From: Jaltomata sinuosa
Lineage: Eukaryota; Streptophyta; Magnoliopsida; Solanales; Solanaceae
Direction of reading: 5' to 3'
Assembly: GCA_003996215.1 (NCBI GenBank)
Contig: QJPP01000865.1
Span: 620,001-684,000, forward strand
DNA: 64,000 nt
Under the pieces are notes generated by a model. That model was not told the DNA's origin, did not search any database, and worked only from the letters and a program-made list of their open reading frames with translations. Shown one piece after another: positions 11,960-22,515 of this stretch; the stretch's first letter is position 1, and every line of letters begins with the position of its first letter. The position numbers and the translations under genes are program-made.

Positions 11960-11964
11960 GGTTG
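11960..11964. repeat. Target site duplication of element C, left copy (GGTTG)
   Basis: GGTTG directly precedes the 5' LTR and is repeated at 22,511-22,515 directly after the 3' LTR. Five base pairs is the usual Ty3/gypsy integrase footprint. Confidence 0.9.
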
Positions 11965-14575
11965 TGTAACACCCCGTACTTTTCAAAACCTATGTGAGTA
12001 AGTAAGTATCGACGAAGGTATTTGAGCTCGAGATTGTGAAGGGGTACTTTGGCCTAGAATTTGAAATGGTCAAATGTATATAAGTGTTAAGTTAAATTAT
12101 AAGGATGAGGGTTTTGAAAATGAGATAAAACAAGTGAGGTACTTGCTCGACTTATCTAAGCTCTTAGGTGACAAGTAGGTGCATCACCTACCTACGCTAA
12201 CGAACTAAGTTCCGAGGGCCGATTATGGGCAGCAACACCATGGATTATTAGACCTAATGGTAGCCCAAATGAAGCTTAAAGTTGGCCCATCAAAGCACAA
12301 CCAAATCTGGCCCAAACAACTACAAAAGGTAGCCATCAATATTGACCACATTTTGACCCAAGAGAAGCCCAAAATCAGCCACAAAACTTAACCCTTTTGA
12401 GGCCCAATCAAAGGGTAATTTTGGCCCAAGTTTCTTGACCCATTTTGGCCCAAATATACTCAAAAAAAGTCGGCCAAAAAGGTCCCTTTATACAGGCCTT
12501 TTGCTGATCAACGTTGATCACAAAAAGCTGGAAAAATTCTCTCTTATCTCCTTTCCTTTTTGGCAGCCCTTCTTTCCCTTTAGGGTTCTAAGAAGATCAA
12601 GATTAATTCAAGCTTAAGGTGAGTTAAACCACTTTTTATCTTGGTATTAATCTACTACATATAGCTAGGATATCCTATGGTAATAAAGACATGAACTATG
12701 GCAGCCCCTTTCTTAAGATTTAACACATAGAAATTGTGTAACAATTAAGAGATTTCTTCTTCTCTTGTTGGTGTATGTGTAGGGGGTACTTAAGCTTTTC
12801 AAGGCATCAATAAAAAGAGGATAAAAACACCCCTTCAAGTGTGGTAAGTACTCTTCCCATAATCATATTTTTGGATTGAAGTTCGGATGGACAATTGTTG
12901 TTGAATTGTTGTTAAGAACTCACGGGACGACGATCGGAAGCCGTGGGTTCAATGTGTTGCTATTGTATTTCGGCATGGTGAGTTGTGTAGGGGATGTTTG
13001 ATGTGTTTTGTATTATTGGAGGCAGTAGGTTGGTGTGTGTGTGATGTGTATTGGATAGGGGAGAAAGGTGTGACGATACACCTTTAATTAATGCAAAATA
13101 CGTAAATCTGCCCGGGAAATGTTTAGCTACTATTTTGGGAAAGTTGCATCAGCTTTAAGAGCTAATATTAACTTCATTATACCCTTGTGTTGTATATTAA
13201 CTTAATAAAGGAAAGTCCAAGTTGTGGTAAGCGCAATCTTCGGAAGGAACGAGGTATGTTAAGGCTTATTTATTCCTTATCGGCATGAATCTAGAAATAG
13301 AATTCTAAATCTCCGAAAGAAGGAATTTGAGTATTCTGTTGTAAGAGAGATGATTTGGTAACTCAAAAAGTCTTAAGGAACTAAGTTATACATTATGGTG
13401 ATTCAAGTCGCCTTCTTATAAAAATCTGATTCTTTTTGCACGAAACGTAAGTTATCCTTTTGTCAAGTTTCTTCTTTGTAGTGTGATCCCTAATCAAGCT
13501 TTAGAAAGTATACAAAGAAAGTTAGCAAGTCAAACCCCTATTTATATGTGTTTGGTATGTGGAGTACAACACCTAGTAATCCAAGGCTAAAGAAGTTATC
13601 TAAACGAACCTTCATAAATAACAAGAATAGCTTTGAAGGTCAATCTAGTAATACACTTATTATGTGTGGTTTGCGTGTTAGTGTGCACCGAGGTGCTACT
13701 GCCATATTGAGGCTATTATATACATAGTGTGCACCAAGGTGCTACTGCCATATTGAGGCCATTATATAGATAGTGTGCACCGAGGTGCTACTGCCATATT
13801 GAGTCCATTATATACATAATGTGCGACGAGGCGCTACTGCCATATTGAGGCTATTATATATAGGGTGCACCGAGGTGCTATTGTGGTTCAACATGGGTTA
13901 TAAAGAGTGAGTTCCGGTGTGGGTTAATGGATGTGTTGTATTCTAAAAAGAATAAAGGAGAAAGAGCTTAACGAGTCTTACCAATTACAGTTTACAAGTT
14001 TCATATTATATCTTGTTCAGATTTACTACTTGCGACTTGCTTTTATGTTTCTACCTTACATGGCAGTACATTATTGTCGTACTGACGTCCCTATTGCCTG
14101 GGGGCACTGCATTCATGCCCGCAGGTCCAGACAGAAACCCAGATTGACCTCTTCAGTAGGAGTTGCAGAGTTCAGCCATTTTGGTAAGTTCCATTCTTCC
14201 TGGAGCTGACGAGTCAGAGGTCTAGCATATATTTTTACCAAGTTATGTATATGTACAGCTGATGGGTAGTCCAGGGCCCTGTCCTGGATATGAGATATTT
14301 TACTTACTCCTAGAGTCTTGTAGATGTGTATATGTACATCAGTGTTGGGTATGGCCTTGTCGGCCTTGTTATTAGCTATCTACTATGATAATAGCCTTGT
14401 CGGCCTTGAGTTGCTTACCTACTATTGAGCTTTCAGTGTTTCAAATTGTTATTCTTAGAGACCTTGTCGGTCTCAGACCCCCAACAGGTTCAATAGAGAT
14501 ACACTCTATTTTGGCACCCTCGGCCTTTTGGGGCTCCGGGTGTCGGTCATGCCTCCCATGGTTTGGGGCGTGACA
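11965..14575 (+). repeat. Element C 5' LTR
   Basis: It starts TGTAACACCCC and ends GGCGTGACA. It contains a 46-bp tandem repeat at 13,680-13,885 and a CTTGTCGGCC motif repeated around 14,355-14,475. The open frames 12,435-12,617, 13,931-14,209 and 14,385-14,573 recur in the 3' LTR only because the LTRs are duplicates. Confidence 0.95.
13680..13885 (+). repeat. 46-bp tandem repeat, about 4.4 units, in element C 5' LTR
   Basis: Successive units begin GTGTGCACCGAGGTGCTACTG and continue CCATATTGAGG then an ATTATATA run. Units differ by a few bases; one unit has GTGCGACGAGGCGC. Each unit carries a small inverted repeat, GCACC/GGTGC. The same array is present in the 3' LTR. Confidence 0.9.
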
Positions 14576-14579
14576 AACT

Positions 14580-14591
14580 TGGTATCAGAGA
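14580..14591 (+). promoter_or_regulatory. Primer binding site of element C (tRNA-iMet type)
   Basis: TGGTATCAGAGA lies 4 bases after the 5' LTR end; 11 of 12 bases match the usual iMet PBS. Confidence 0.9.
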
Positions 14592-14790
14592 ACGTCGAAT
14601 CCCAGGGAGTCTACAAGCCGTGTCTAGTAGAGTCTTGCTTATGGGTGTGTTGTGCACCATACCTATAATCATGAGGCTACGGGACATTTAGGAATTGTTA
14701 TCCTTCTTTCATTTGCTAGATCGTGCAATAGAGCGAGGTCATGAGATGTTTGAAGTCTAATTCATGTTTTTCTATTCCTTGTTTACAGAA

Positions 14791-16060
14791 ATGCCTGTGA
14801 CTAGACAAATGAGTAGCCGACGGGTTGGCACGGATACGGGGGAAGGTACTAGTCGTTCCCCGCCTATCCGATTGGATAGATTTGAGGCTCAAAATGAATC
14901 ACCGACACCAGAGATCCCAGTTCATCAAGTACCTGATGAGACTAGAGAGGATCCAGTACCCCTGACCCCACCTGCTCCAGTGGCATCTGAGATAGCTAGA
15001 GATGAACCAGCACCTGTAGCTCCTCCACCTGAAGCAGAGGACCAGGACATCAGGAGTGTTGTTCAATTATTGACCCAGATGGTAGCCACACAACAACAAC
15101 AAATTGGGGCATCAGCGAGTGTTAGGTCATGTGGCTCAGAAAGTTCTAGGGCTCGAGAGTTTATCATCCTAAGTACGCCTATATTTACAGGCTCTGACCC
15201 ACGTGAGGATCCTCAGGAGTTTATTGATCAAACTTATCGAGTACTTCGAGTCATGCATGCAACAATAGTGGAGGCAGTGGAGTTTGCATCTTTCAGGTTA
15301 CGAGATGTGGCCATTTTATGGTTCGAGGCTTGGGATCGGTTTAGGGGATCAAATGCACCCCTAGCTGAATTGGAGGAATTTTCAGAGGCCTTACTAGCTC
15401 ACTATCTTCCACAGGAGGTTCGAGAGGCCAGACTTGATCAATTTCTAGCCCTTAGGCAGGGCAATATGAATACTCGACAGTATAACCTCAGGTTTAATAC
15501 ATTATCCAGGTACGCCCCCGATATTGTGAGTACGATGCGAGCTAGAGTTCATCGATATGTGTGTGGCCTTAAGGATGAATTGATTAAGGGATTAACAATA
15601 GCAGCCACACAAGAGGATATGAATATTTCTAAGATACAGGCTATTGCTCAGACTGTAGAGGATCTTGAAGTACAAATTGGAGATAACCAAAGCCGAGAAA
15701 GGGATCAGAATAAGAGGGCTAGATCTATTGGGTCCTATGTAGAGCCACGAGGTAATGTTAGGCCACATTTTAATAGGCGATCACCCCACCCTACTAGTGG
15801 TGCCCCATATAAGTTGCAAAGGCAGAGGTATGATCATTTTTCTCAGACTGGATCAGGCCACAGTTTTGGTGCATCCAGTTCCTATCGCTAGGGGAATTCA
15901 GGTCAGATGAGGCCACCTTTGCCATCTTGTTTTCAGTGCGGTGGGAAGCATCCTGGGATATGTCGCCTGGGTTCAGATACCTGTTATTCATGTGGGCATC
16001 CTGGTCACTTTATGCGAGACTGTCCGAGTAGAGGTAGGGGTGAGATGTCCCAGCCTACAG
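14791..16060 (+). pseudogene. Element C gag with CCHC zinc knuckle
   Basis: ATG at 14,791 (MPVTRQMSSR) is preferred over 14,764 because gag of this clade begins near this motif. A Pro/Glu-rich N-terminus is followed by the retrotransposon Gag core (about 15,160-15,620; IFTGSDPREDPQEFID, VHRYVCGLKDEL), a basic Arg-rich linker and a nucleocapsid knuckle CYSCGHPGHFMRDC with intact C-x2-C-x4-H-x4-C spacing. Gag would form the particle and bind RNA. A TAG at 15,889-15,891 interrupts it; the same frame continues straight into the knuckle and protease, so gag and pol form one frame as usual for Tekay. Confidence 0.9.
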
Positions 16061-16199
16061 GGTCGATGACAGCTTCTTCATCTACTATTCGTCCCCCTAG
16101 GACAGGCCAACAGGCAACACCAGGTCTTGGTAGAGGTAGAGGAGGAGGAGGAGCATCCAGTTCAGGCGGTGGTCAGAATCACACTTATTCTCTAGTCGG

Positions 16200-16833
16200 T
16201 CGCCAGGACATGGAATCGTCACCTGATGTTGTTACAGGTACATTAACTATTTTTACTCATGCTGTTTATGCACTTATAGATCCTAGATCTACTATTTCAT
16301 ATGTTACCCCGCTTATTGCTGGTAAGTTGGGGGCAGGCCTTGAGTTGTTGCCTAGACCCTTTGTTGTATCTACGCCCGTTGGTGAATCTATTATAGCTAG
16401 ACGAGTTTATCGAGATTGTGTAGTGTGGATTTATGACCACCTCACTTCAGCTGATCTAATCGAATTAGATATGACTGACTTCGATGTAATTATGGGCATG
16501 GACTGGTTAGCTGCATGTTATGCTAATATCGATTGTAGAAATAAGGTTGTAAAATTCCATTTTTCGGAAGAGACAATCCTAGAGTGGAAAGGTAATACTG
16601 CCACGCCAAGGGGTAGGTTTATTTCCTACCTTAAGACCCAGAAAATGATTTCTAAAGGCTATATTTATCATTTAGTCCGAGTAAGAAGCACAGAGGATGG
16701 ACCAGTGACTCTTCAATCGGTTCCCGTGGTGAGTCAGTTTCTAGATGTATTCCCGGATGAGCTTCCAGGAATCCCTACAGAAAGGGAAATTGAGTTTGCC
16801 ATTGACCTACTCCCGGATACTCAGCCAATATGA
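16200..16833 (+). pseudogene. Element C aspartic protease and start of RT
   Basis: The frame continues from the knuckle. The protease active-site region reads LIDPRSTISYV; relatives here have DPGST, so the catalytic-loop glycine has become arginine, which probably inactivates it. The second landmark FDVIMGMDWL follows. The domain runs into the conserved PELPG / EIEFAIDLLPDT lead-in to RT and stops at 16,831-16,833 (TGA); another stop (TAA) follows at 16,861. Confidence 0.88.
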
Positions 16834-17652
16834 ATTCCCCCTTACAGGATGGCTCCTGCATAATTAAGAGAGTCAAAGGAACAGTTAAAGGATCTACTCG
16901 AAAAAGGTTTCATTAGGCCTAGTACATCGCCATGGGGCGCACCTATTTTGTTTGTTCGTAAGAAGGATGGGTCCTTGAGAATGTGTATCGATTACCGACA
17001 ACTGAACAAAGTTACAATCAAGAATAAGTATCCGCTTCCAAGGATTGATGACCTTTTTTATCAGTTGCAAGGCGCCAAATCTTTTTCAAAGATTGACTTG
17101 CGGTCGGGGTATCATCAGTTACGTGTTAAAGGGGTAGATGTTCCAAAAACAGCCTTTAGGACAAGGTATTGCCACTTTGAATTTCTAGTAATGTCTTTTG
17201 GGCTTACTAATGCCCCAGCAACTTTTATTTACCTAATGAATCGAGTCTTTAAGCCATTCCTAGATGTATTCGTGATCGTATTTATTGACGATATACTGAT
17301 TTACTTGCGGTCCAAAGCCGAACATGCTGATCATTTACGTGCAGTATTGCAAACACTTCAAAATCATAAATTATATGCGAAGTTCTCCCAATGTGAGTTT
17401 TGGTTGACTTCAGTGGCTTTTCTTGACCATGTAATTACAGACAAAGGTATTAGAGTTGACGTCCAAAAGATTGAAGCAGTAAAGAATTGGCTGAGGCCCT
17501 TGAATGCTATAGAGATCCGTAGTTTTTTGGGCTTAGCAGGTTATTACCGGAGGTTTGTGGAAGGATTTTCTTCTATATCTGCACCATTGACAATGTTGAC
17601 TCATAAAGCTGCCAAGTTCCAGTGGTCTGATGCATGCGAGAAGAGTTTTTAG
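16834..17652 (+). pseudogene. Element C reverse transcriptase
   Basis: Ordered RT motifs are present in one frame: LRMCIDYRQLN, FSKIDLRSGYHQLR, MSFGLTNAP and VFIDDILIY (the gypsy form of YxDD, with both catalytic aspartates present), then SFLGLAGYYRRF. It lies in the same frame as gag and protease. It is bounded by stops at 16,831 and 16,861 and a TAG at 17,650-17,652 where relatives read CAG. The polymerase core itself is otherwise uninterrupted. Confidence 0.92.
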
Positions 17653-18123
17653 GAGTTGAAGGATAGGCTTACTTCAGCACCTATCTTAACTATGTCAGAG
17701 GGCACGGAAGGTTATGTTGTTTATTGTGATGCTTCAAGGATTGGGTTGGGCTGCGTTTTAATGCAACATGGTAAAGTTATTGCCTATTCCTCGAGACAAC
17801 TAAGAGAGCACGAACAAAATTACCCTACTCACGATCTTGAATTGGCAGCAGTTATATTTGCCTTGAAAATTTGGCGCCATTACTTATTTGGAGTCCATGT
17901 AGACGTGTTTACGGACCACAAAAGTCTACAGTATTTATTCAAACAGAAAGATATAAACCTAAGGCAAAGAAGGTGGCTAGAGTTACTAAAGGATTATGAC
18001 GTAGATATTTTGTACCATCCAGGGAAGGCCAATGTAGTGGCCGATGCACTTAGCCGCAAATCCATGGGAAGCTTGAGCCACATGGAAAATAGAAAGATTG
18101 ATATGACAAGAGAACTACATTAG
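17653..18123 (+). pseudogene. Element C RNase H
   Basis: It continues in frame after the TAG at 17,650. Landmarks: VVYCDAS (first catalytic Asp), THDLELAAVIFAL (Glu), VFTDHKSLQYLF (Asp) and the connection YHPGKANVVADALSR. The enzyme degrades the RNA of the RNA/DNA hybrid during reverse transcription. It ends at a TAG (18,121-18,123) in the linker to integrase; a frameshift follows before 18,365. Confidence 0.92.
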
Positions 18124-19396
18124 TTAGCTAATTTGCAGGTTCGACTACTAGACCAAGTAATGGGGAGTTGTTATTCAAAGCACAGCGGAATCCTCACTTA
18201 TGACAGAGGTAAAGGAAAGACAATATGATGATCCAGAATTAGTAAGATTAAGGGAGGAAATTCCACAACAGTAGCAACCACTAATAGAGCTTAAGGAAGA
18301 TGGGGTTCTGAGATATCAAGGTCGTCTATGTGTACCTAACGTCGGGGAGCTTTGGGAGAAAATTTTGGCAGAAGTTCACTATTCCCGCTATTCAATCCAT
18401 CCAGAAGCGACGAAGATGTATCATGATCTTCGACAGATTTATTGGTGGAATAATATGAAGAGAAATATTGCAGAGTTTGTAGCCCAATGCCCGAAATGTC
18501 AACAGGTAAAAATTGAACACCAGAGACCCGGAGGTCTAACTCAAAGTATAGTGATACCTACCTGGAAATGGGAGGTGATCAACATGGACTTTATTATAGG
18601 CTTACCCCGTACTTATCGAAAGTATGATTCCATATGGGTGATTGTAGATAGACTTACAAAATCAGCTCACTTTTTGCCAGTCAGGAAAACTTATACTGCT
18701 GAAGATTATGCCAAGTTGTATATTAGTGAAATAGTTCGACTTCATGGTGTCCCAATTTCCATTATTTCAGATAGGGGTGCTCAGTTTACATCAAATTTCT
18801 GGAGGTCTTTCCAGAGAGGCTTAGGTACTCAAATAAATCTCAGTACAGCTTTTCATCCACAGAAAGATGGACAATCTGAACGCACTATTCAAACACTCGA
18901 AGATATGCTAAGTGCTTGTGTACTAGATTTTAAAGGGAGTTGGGATGACCATTTTCCACTAATTGAGTTTGCCTATAATAATAGCTTCCATGCAAGCATT
19001 CAAATGGCTCCTTATGAGGCTTTATATGGACGAAAGTGTAGATCACCGATTGGATGGTTTGAAATTGGAGAAGTAGGATTATTAGGGCCAGACCTAGTTA
19101 ATCAGGCAATGGAAAAGGTGAAGCTAATCCGAGAAAGATTACTAACAACCCAGAGTAGGTAGAAATCATATGCAGATGTGCGACGTCGAGATTTGGAATT
19201 TAATATTAGTGATTGGGTTTTCCAAAAGGTTTCGCCCATGAAAGGCGTTATGCGATTTGGTAAAAAGGGAAAGCTTAGTCCAAGATATATTAGACCATAC
19301 AGGATCATTAGGAAGGTAGGAAAAGTGGCATATGAGCTAGATTTACCCACAGAATTGGAGACAGTCCATCTTGTATTTCATGTATCGATGCTATGA
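18124..19396 (+). pseudogene. Element C integrase
   Basis: After a frameshift in the linker, the frame from about 18,300 shows the HHCC zinc domain (HYSRYSIHPEATK ... CPKCQQ) and the catalytic core: MDFIIGLPR (Asp), IISDRGAQFTS (Asp) and DGQSERTIQTLEDML (Glu). The C-terminal GPY/F-like module follows (MKGVMRFGKKGKLSPRYIRPYRI), with the family's usual GP reading RP. A TAG at 19,160 and TGA codons at 19,394 and 19,400 break it. Integrase would insert the cDNA and produce the 5-bp target duplication seen at the flanks. Confidence 0.92.
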
Positions 19397-19400
19397 AGGT

Positions 19401-19627
19401 GAATAGGAGATCCTTCACGTATTATGCCTATCAAAGATGTTAAACTCTCTGAAGACTTATCCTATAAGGAAGTACCAATTTCTATCCTAGATCGTCAAGT
19501 TAGAAAGCTCAGAACCAAAGAAGTAGCCTCAGTAAAGGTGTTATGGAGAAATAATAATATCGAGGAAATGACGTGGGAAGCCGAGGAAGAAATGAGGAAA
19601 AAGCATCCCCAGTTATTTATGACTTAA
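19401..19627 (+). pseudogene. Element C chromodomain-like C-terminus of integrase
   Basis: The same frame continues with EVPISILDRQVRKLRTKEV, ASVKVLWRN and EEMTWEAEEEM, which is the chromodomain-like tail typical of Tekay/Del chromoviruses and thought to steer integration to heterochromatin. It ends at a natural TAA (19,625-19,627) after HPQLF. The clade call rests mainly on this tail together with the long LTRs. Confidence 0.85.
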
Positions 19628-19886
19628 AGATAGTACAGAGGTAAGTCATATTCTTATGTTCTTGATACTCTTCCTACTATGCAAATATGATCAGGTTTGA
19701 ACATGTGAAACTGATTACATTTAATTGTATATAGTGGTATCGCCCTGAGAGGCATCATGCTGGACTTTTGCTGAGTTTCAGGTTTTTGGATAGTCCCAAT
19801 TATAAAGGAAACTCTGCCGAAATTTCAAAAAATCCTAAGGGACTAGAGCTCTATATGCATTACCCTCATTCGAGGACGAATGATTC
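19628..19886 (+). other. Element C 3' untranslated region
   Basis: This non-coding stretch lies between the pol stop and the PPT. It includes the phrase CATTCGAGGACGAATGAT just before the PPT, a motif also seen before the 3' LTRs of D, J, B and G, so it is a conserved clade signature. Confidence 0.6.
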
Positions 19887-19899
19887 TAGGGGGGAAGGA
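19887..19899 (+). promoter_or_regulatory. Polypurine tract of element C
   Basis: AGGGGGGAAGGA abuts the 3' LTR start at 19,900. It is the plus-strand primer site left by RNase H. Confidence 0.9.
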
Positions 19900-22510
19900 T
19901 GTAACACCCCGTACCTTTCAAAACCTATGTGAGTAAGTAAGTATCGACGAAGGTATTTGAGCTCGAGATTGTGAAGGGGTACTTTGGCCTAGAATTTGAA
20001 ATGGTCAAATGTATATAAGTGTTAAGTTAAATTATAAGGATGAGGGTTTTGAAAATGAGATAAAACAAGTGAGGTACTTGCTCGACTTATCTAAGCTCTT
20101 AGGTGACAAGTAGGTGCATCACCTACCTACGCTAACGAACTAAGTTCTGAGGGCCGATTACGGGCAGCAACACCATGGATTATTAGACCTAATGGTAGCC
20201 CAAATGAAGCTTAAAGTTGGCCCATCAAAGCACAACCAAATCTGGCCCAAACAACTACAAAAGGTAGCCATCAATATTGACCACATTTTGACCCAAGAGA
20301 AGCCCAAAATCAGCCACAAAACTTAACTCTTTTGAGGCCCAAGCAAAGGGTAATTTTTGCCCAAGTTTCTTGACCCATTTTGGCCCAAATATACTCAAAA
20401 AAAGTCCGCCAAAAAGGTCCCTTTATACAGGTCTTTTTCTGATCAATGTTGATCACAAAGAGCTGGAAAAAATCACTCTTATCTCCATTCCTTTTTGGCA
20501 GCCCTTCTTTCCTTTTAGGGTTCTAAGAAGATCAAGATTAATTCAAGCTTAATGTGAGTTAAACCACTTGTTATCTTGGTATTAATCTACTACATATAGC
20601 TAGGATATCCTATGGTAAGAAAGACATGAACTATGGCAGCCCCTTTCTTAAGATTTAACACATAGAAATTGTGTAACAATTAAGAGATTTCTTCTTCTCC
20701 TATTGGTGTATGTGTAGGGGGTACTTAAGCTTTTCAAGGCATCAATAAAAAGAGGATAAAAACACCCCTTCAAGTGTGGTAAGTACTCTTCCCATAATCA
20801 TATTTTTGGATTGAAGTTCGGATGGACAATTGTTGTTGAATTGTTGTTAAGAACTCACGGAACGACGATCGGAAGCCGTGGGTTCAATGTGTTGCTATTG
20901 TATTTCGGCATGGTGAGTTGTGTAGGGGCTGTTTGATGTCTTTTGTATTATTGGAGGAAGTAGGTTGGTGTGTGTGTGATGTGTATTGGATAGGGGAGAA
21001 AGGTGTGACGATACACCTTTAATTAATGCAAAATACGTAAATCTGCACGGGAAATGTTTAGCTACTGTTTTGGGAAAGTTGCATCAGCTTTAAGAGCTAA
21101 TATTAGCTTCATTATACCCTTGTGTTGTAGATTAACTTAATAAAGGAAAGTCCAAGTTGTGGTAAGCGCAATCTTCGGAAGAAACGAGGTATGTTAAGGC
21201 TTCTTTATTCCTTATCGGCATGAATCTAGAAATAGAATTCTAAATCTCCGAAAGAAGGAATTTGAGTATTCTGTTGTAAGAGAGCTGATTTGGTAACTCA
21301 AAAAGTCTTAAGGAACTAAGTTATACATTATGGTGATTTAAGTCGCCTTCTTATAAAAATCTGATTCTTTTTGCACGAAACGTAAGTTATCCTTTTGTCA
21401 AGTTTCTTCTTTGTAGTGTGATCCCTAATCAAGCTTTAGAAAGTATACAAGGAAAGTTAGCAAGTCAAATCCCCATTTATATGTGTTTGGTATGTTGAGT
21501 CCAACACCTAGTAAGCCAAGGCTAAAGAAGTTATCTAAACGAACCTTCATAAATAACAAGAATAGCTTTGCAGGTCAATCTAGTAATTCACTTATTATGT
21601 GTGGTTTGCGTGTTAGTGTGCACCGAGGTGCTACTGCCATATTGAGGCTATTATATACATAGTATGCACCGAGGTGCTACTTCCATATTGAGGCCATTAT
21701 ATACATAGTGTGCACCGAGGTGCTACTGCCATATTGAGGCCATTATATACATAGTGTGCGCCGAGGCGCTACTGCCATATTGAGGCTATTATATATTGGG
21801 TGCACCGAGGTGCTATTATGGTTCAGCGTGGGTTATAAAGAGTGAGTTGCGGTGTGGGTTAATGCATGTGTTGTATTCTAAAAAGAATAAAGGAGAAAGA
21901 GCTTAACGAGTCTTACCAATTACAGTATACAAGTTTCATATTTTATTTTGTTCAGATTTACTACTTGCGACTTGCTTTTATGTTTCTACCTTACATGCCA
22001 GTACATTATTGTCGTACTGACGTCCCCATTGCCTGGGGGCACTGCATTCATGCCTGCAGGTCCAGACAGAAACCCAGATTGACCTCTTCAGTAGGAGTTG
22101 CAGAGTTCAGCCATTTTGGTAAGCTCCATTCTTCCTGGAGCTGACGAGTCAGAGGTCTAGCTTATATTTTGACCAGGTTATGTATATGTACAGCTGATGG
22201 GTAGTCCAGGGCCCTGTCCTGAATATGAGATATTTTACTTACTCCTAGAGGCTTGTAGACGTGTATATGTACATCAGTGTTGGGTATGGCCTTGTCGGCC
22301 TTGTTATTAGCTATCTACTATGATAATAGCCTTGTCGGCCTTGAGTTGCTTACCTACTATTGAGCTTTCAGTGTTTCAAATTGTTATTTTTAGAGACCTT
22401 GTCGGTCTCAGACCCCCAGCAGATTCAATAGAGATACACTCTATTTTGGCACCTTCGGCCTTTTGGGGCTCCGAGTGTCGGTCATGCCTCCCATGGTTTG
22501 GGGCGTGACA
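19900..22510 (+). repeat. Element C 3' LTR
   Basis: It has the same 2611-bp length and sequence as 11,965-14,575 apart from scattered substitutions, starting TGTAACACCCC and ending GGCGTGACA. The 46-bp array is at 21,615-21,820. Confidence 0.95.
21615..21820 (+). repeat. 46-bp tandem repeat in element C 3' LTR
   Basis: This is the counterpart of the 13,680 array, with the same unit number and the same odd unit with a GCGCCGAGGCGC core, so the array existed before this insertion. Confidence 0.9.
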
Positions 22511-22515
22511 GGTTG
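22511..22515. repeat. Target site duplication of element C, right copy (GGTTG)
   Basis: Identical to 11,960-11,964. Confidence 0.9.

Larger units (their letters stand above)
10203..11964 (+). repeat. Family A2 LTR, first part (interrupted by element C, resumes at 22,516)
   Basis: It begins TGTAATAACCCTTCCGG, the 5' LTR end that recurs at 32,592 and inverted at 28,369, with variants at 46,904, 54,119 and 62,528. It is continuous to 11,964, where C inserted. Chance open frames inside (11,207-11,545; 11,307-11,600) recur in the other A2 copies but show no domain. Confidence 0.8.
11965..22510 (+). mobile_element. Element C: full-length Tekay/Del-type Ty3/gypsy retrotransposon, 10.5 kb
   Basis: The structure is complete: LTR, PBS, gag, zinc knuckle, protease, RT, RNase H, integrase, chromodomain-like tail, PPT, LTR. 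It is flanked by a perfect 5-bp GGTTG duplication and inserted into a pre-existing A2 LTR, whose two halves rejoin cleanly if C is removed. Both LTRs are 2611 bp; by eye about 17 mismatches occur in the first 690 bp, roughly 2.5%. That suggests a modest age, not a brand-new insertion. Nine stop codons and at least one frameshift in gag-pol make it non-autonomous now. Confidence 0.95.

Noticed and set aside
13931..14573. Frames of 62-92 residues, each present twice (also at 21,866-22,508)
   Set aside because: They are duplicated only because the two LTRs of element C are copies; no domain is recognisable.
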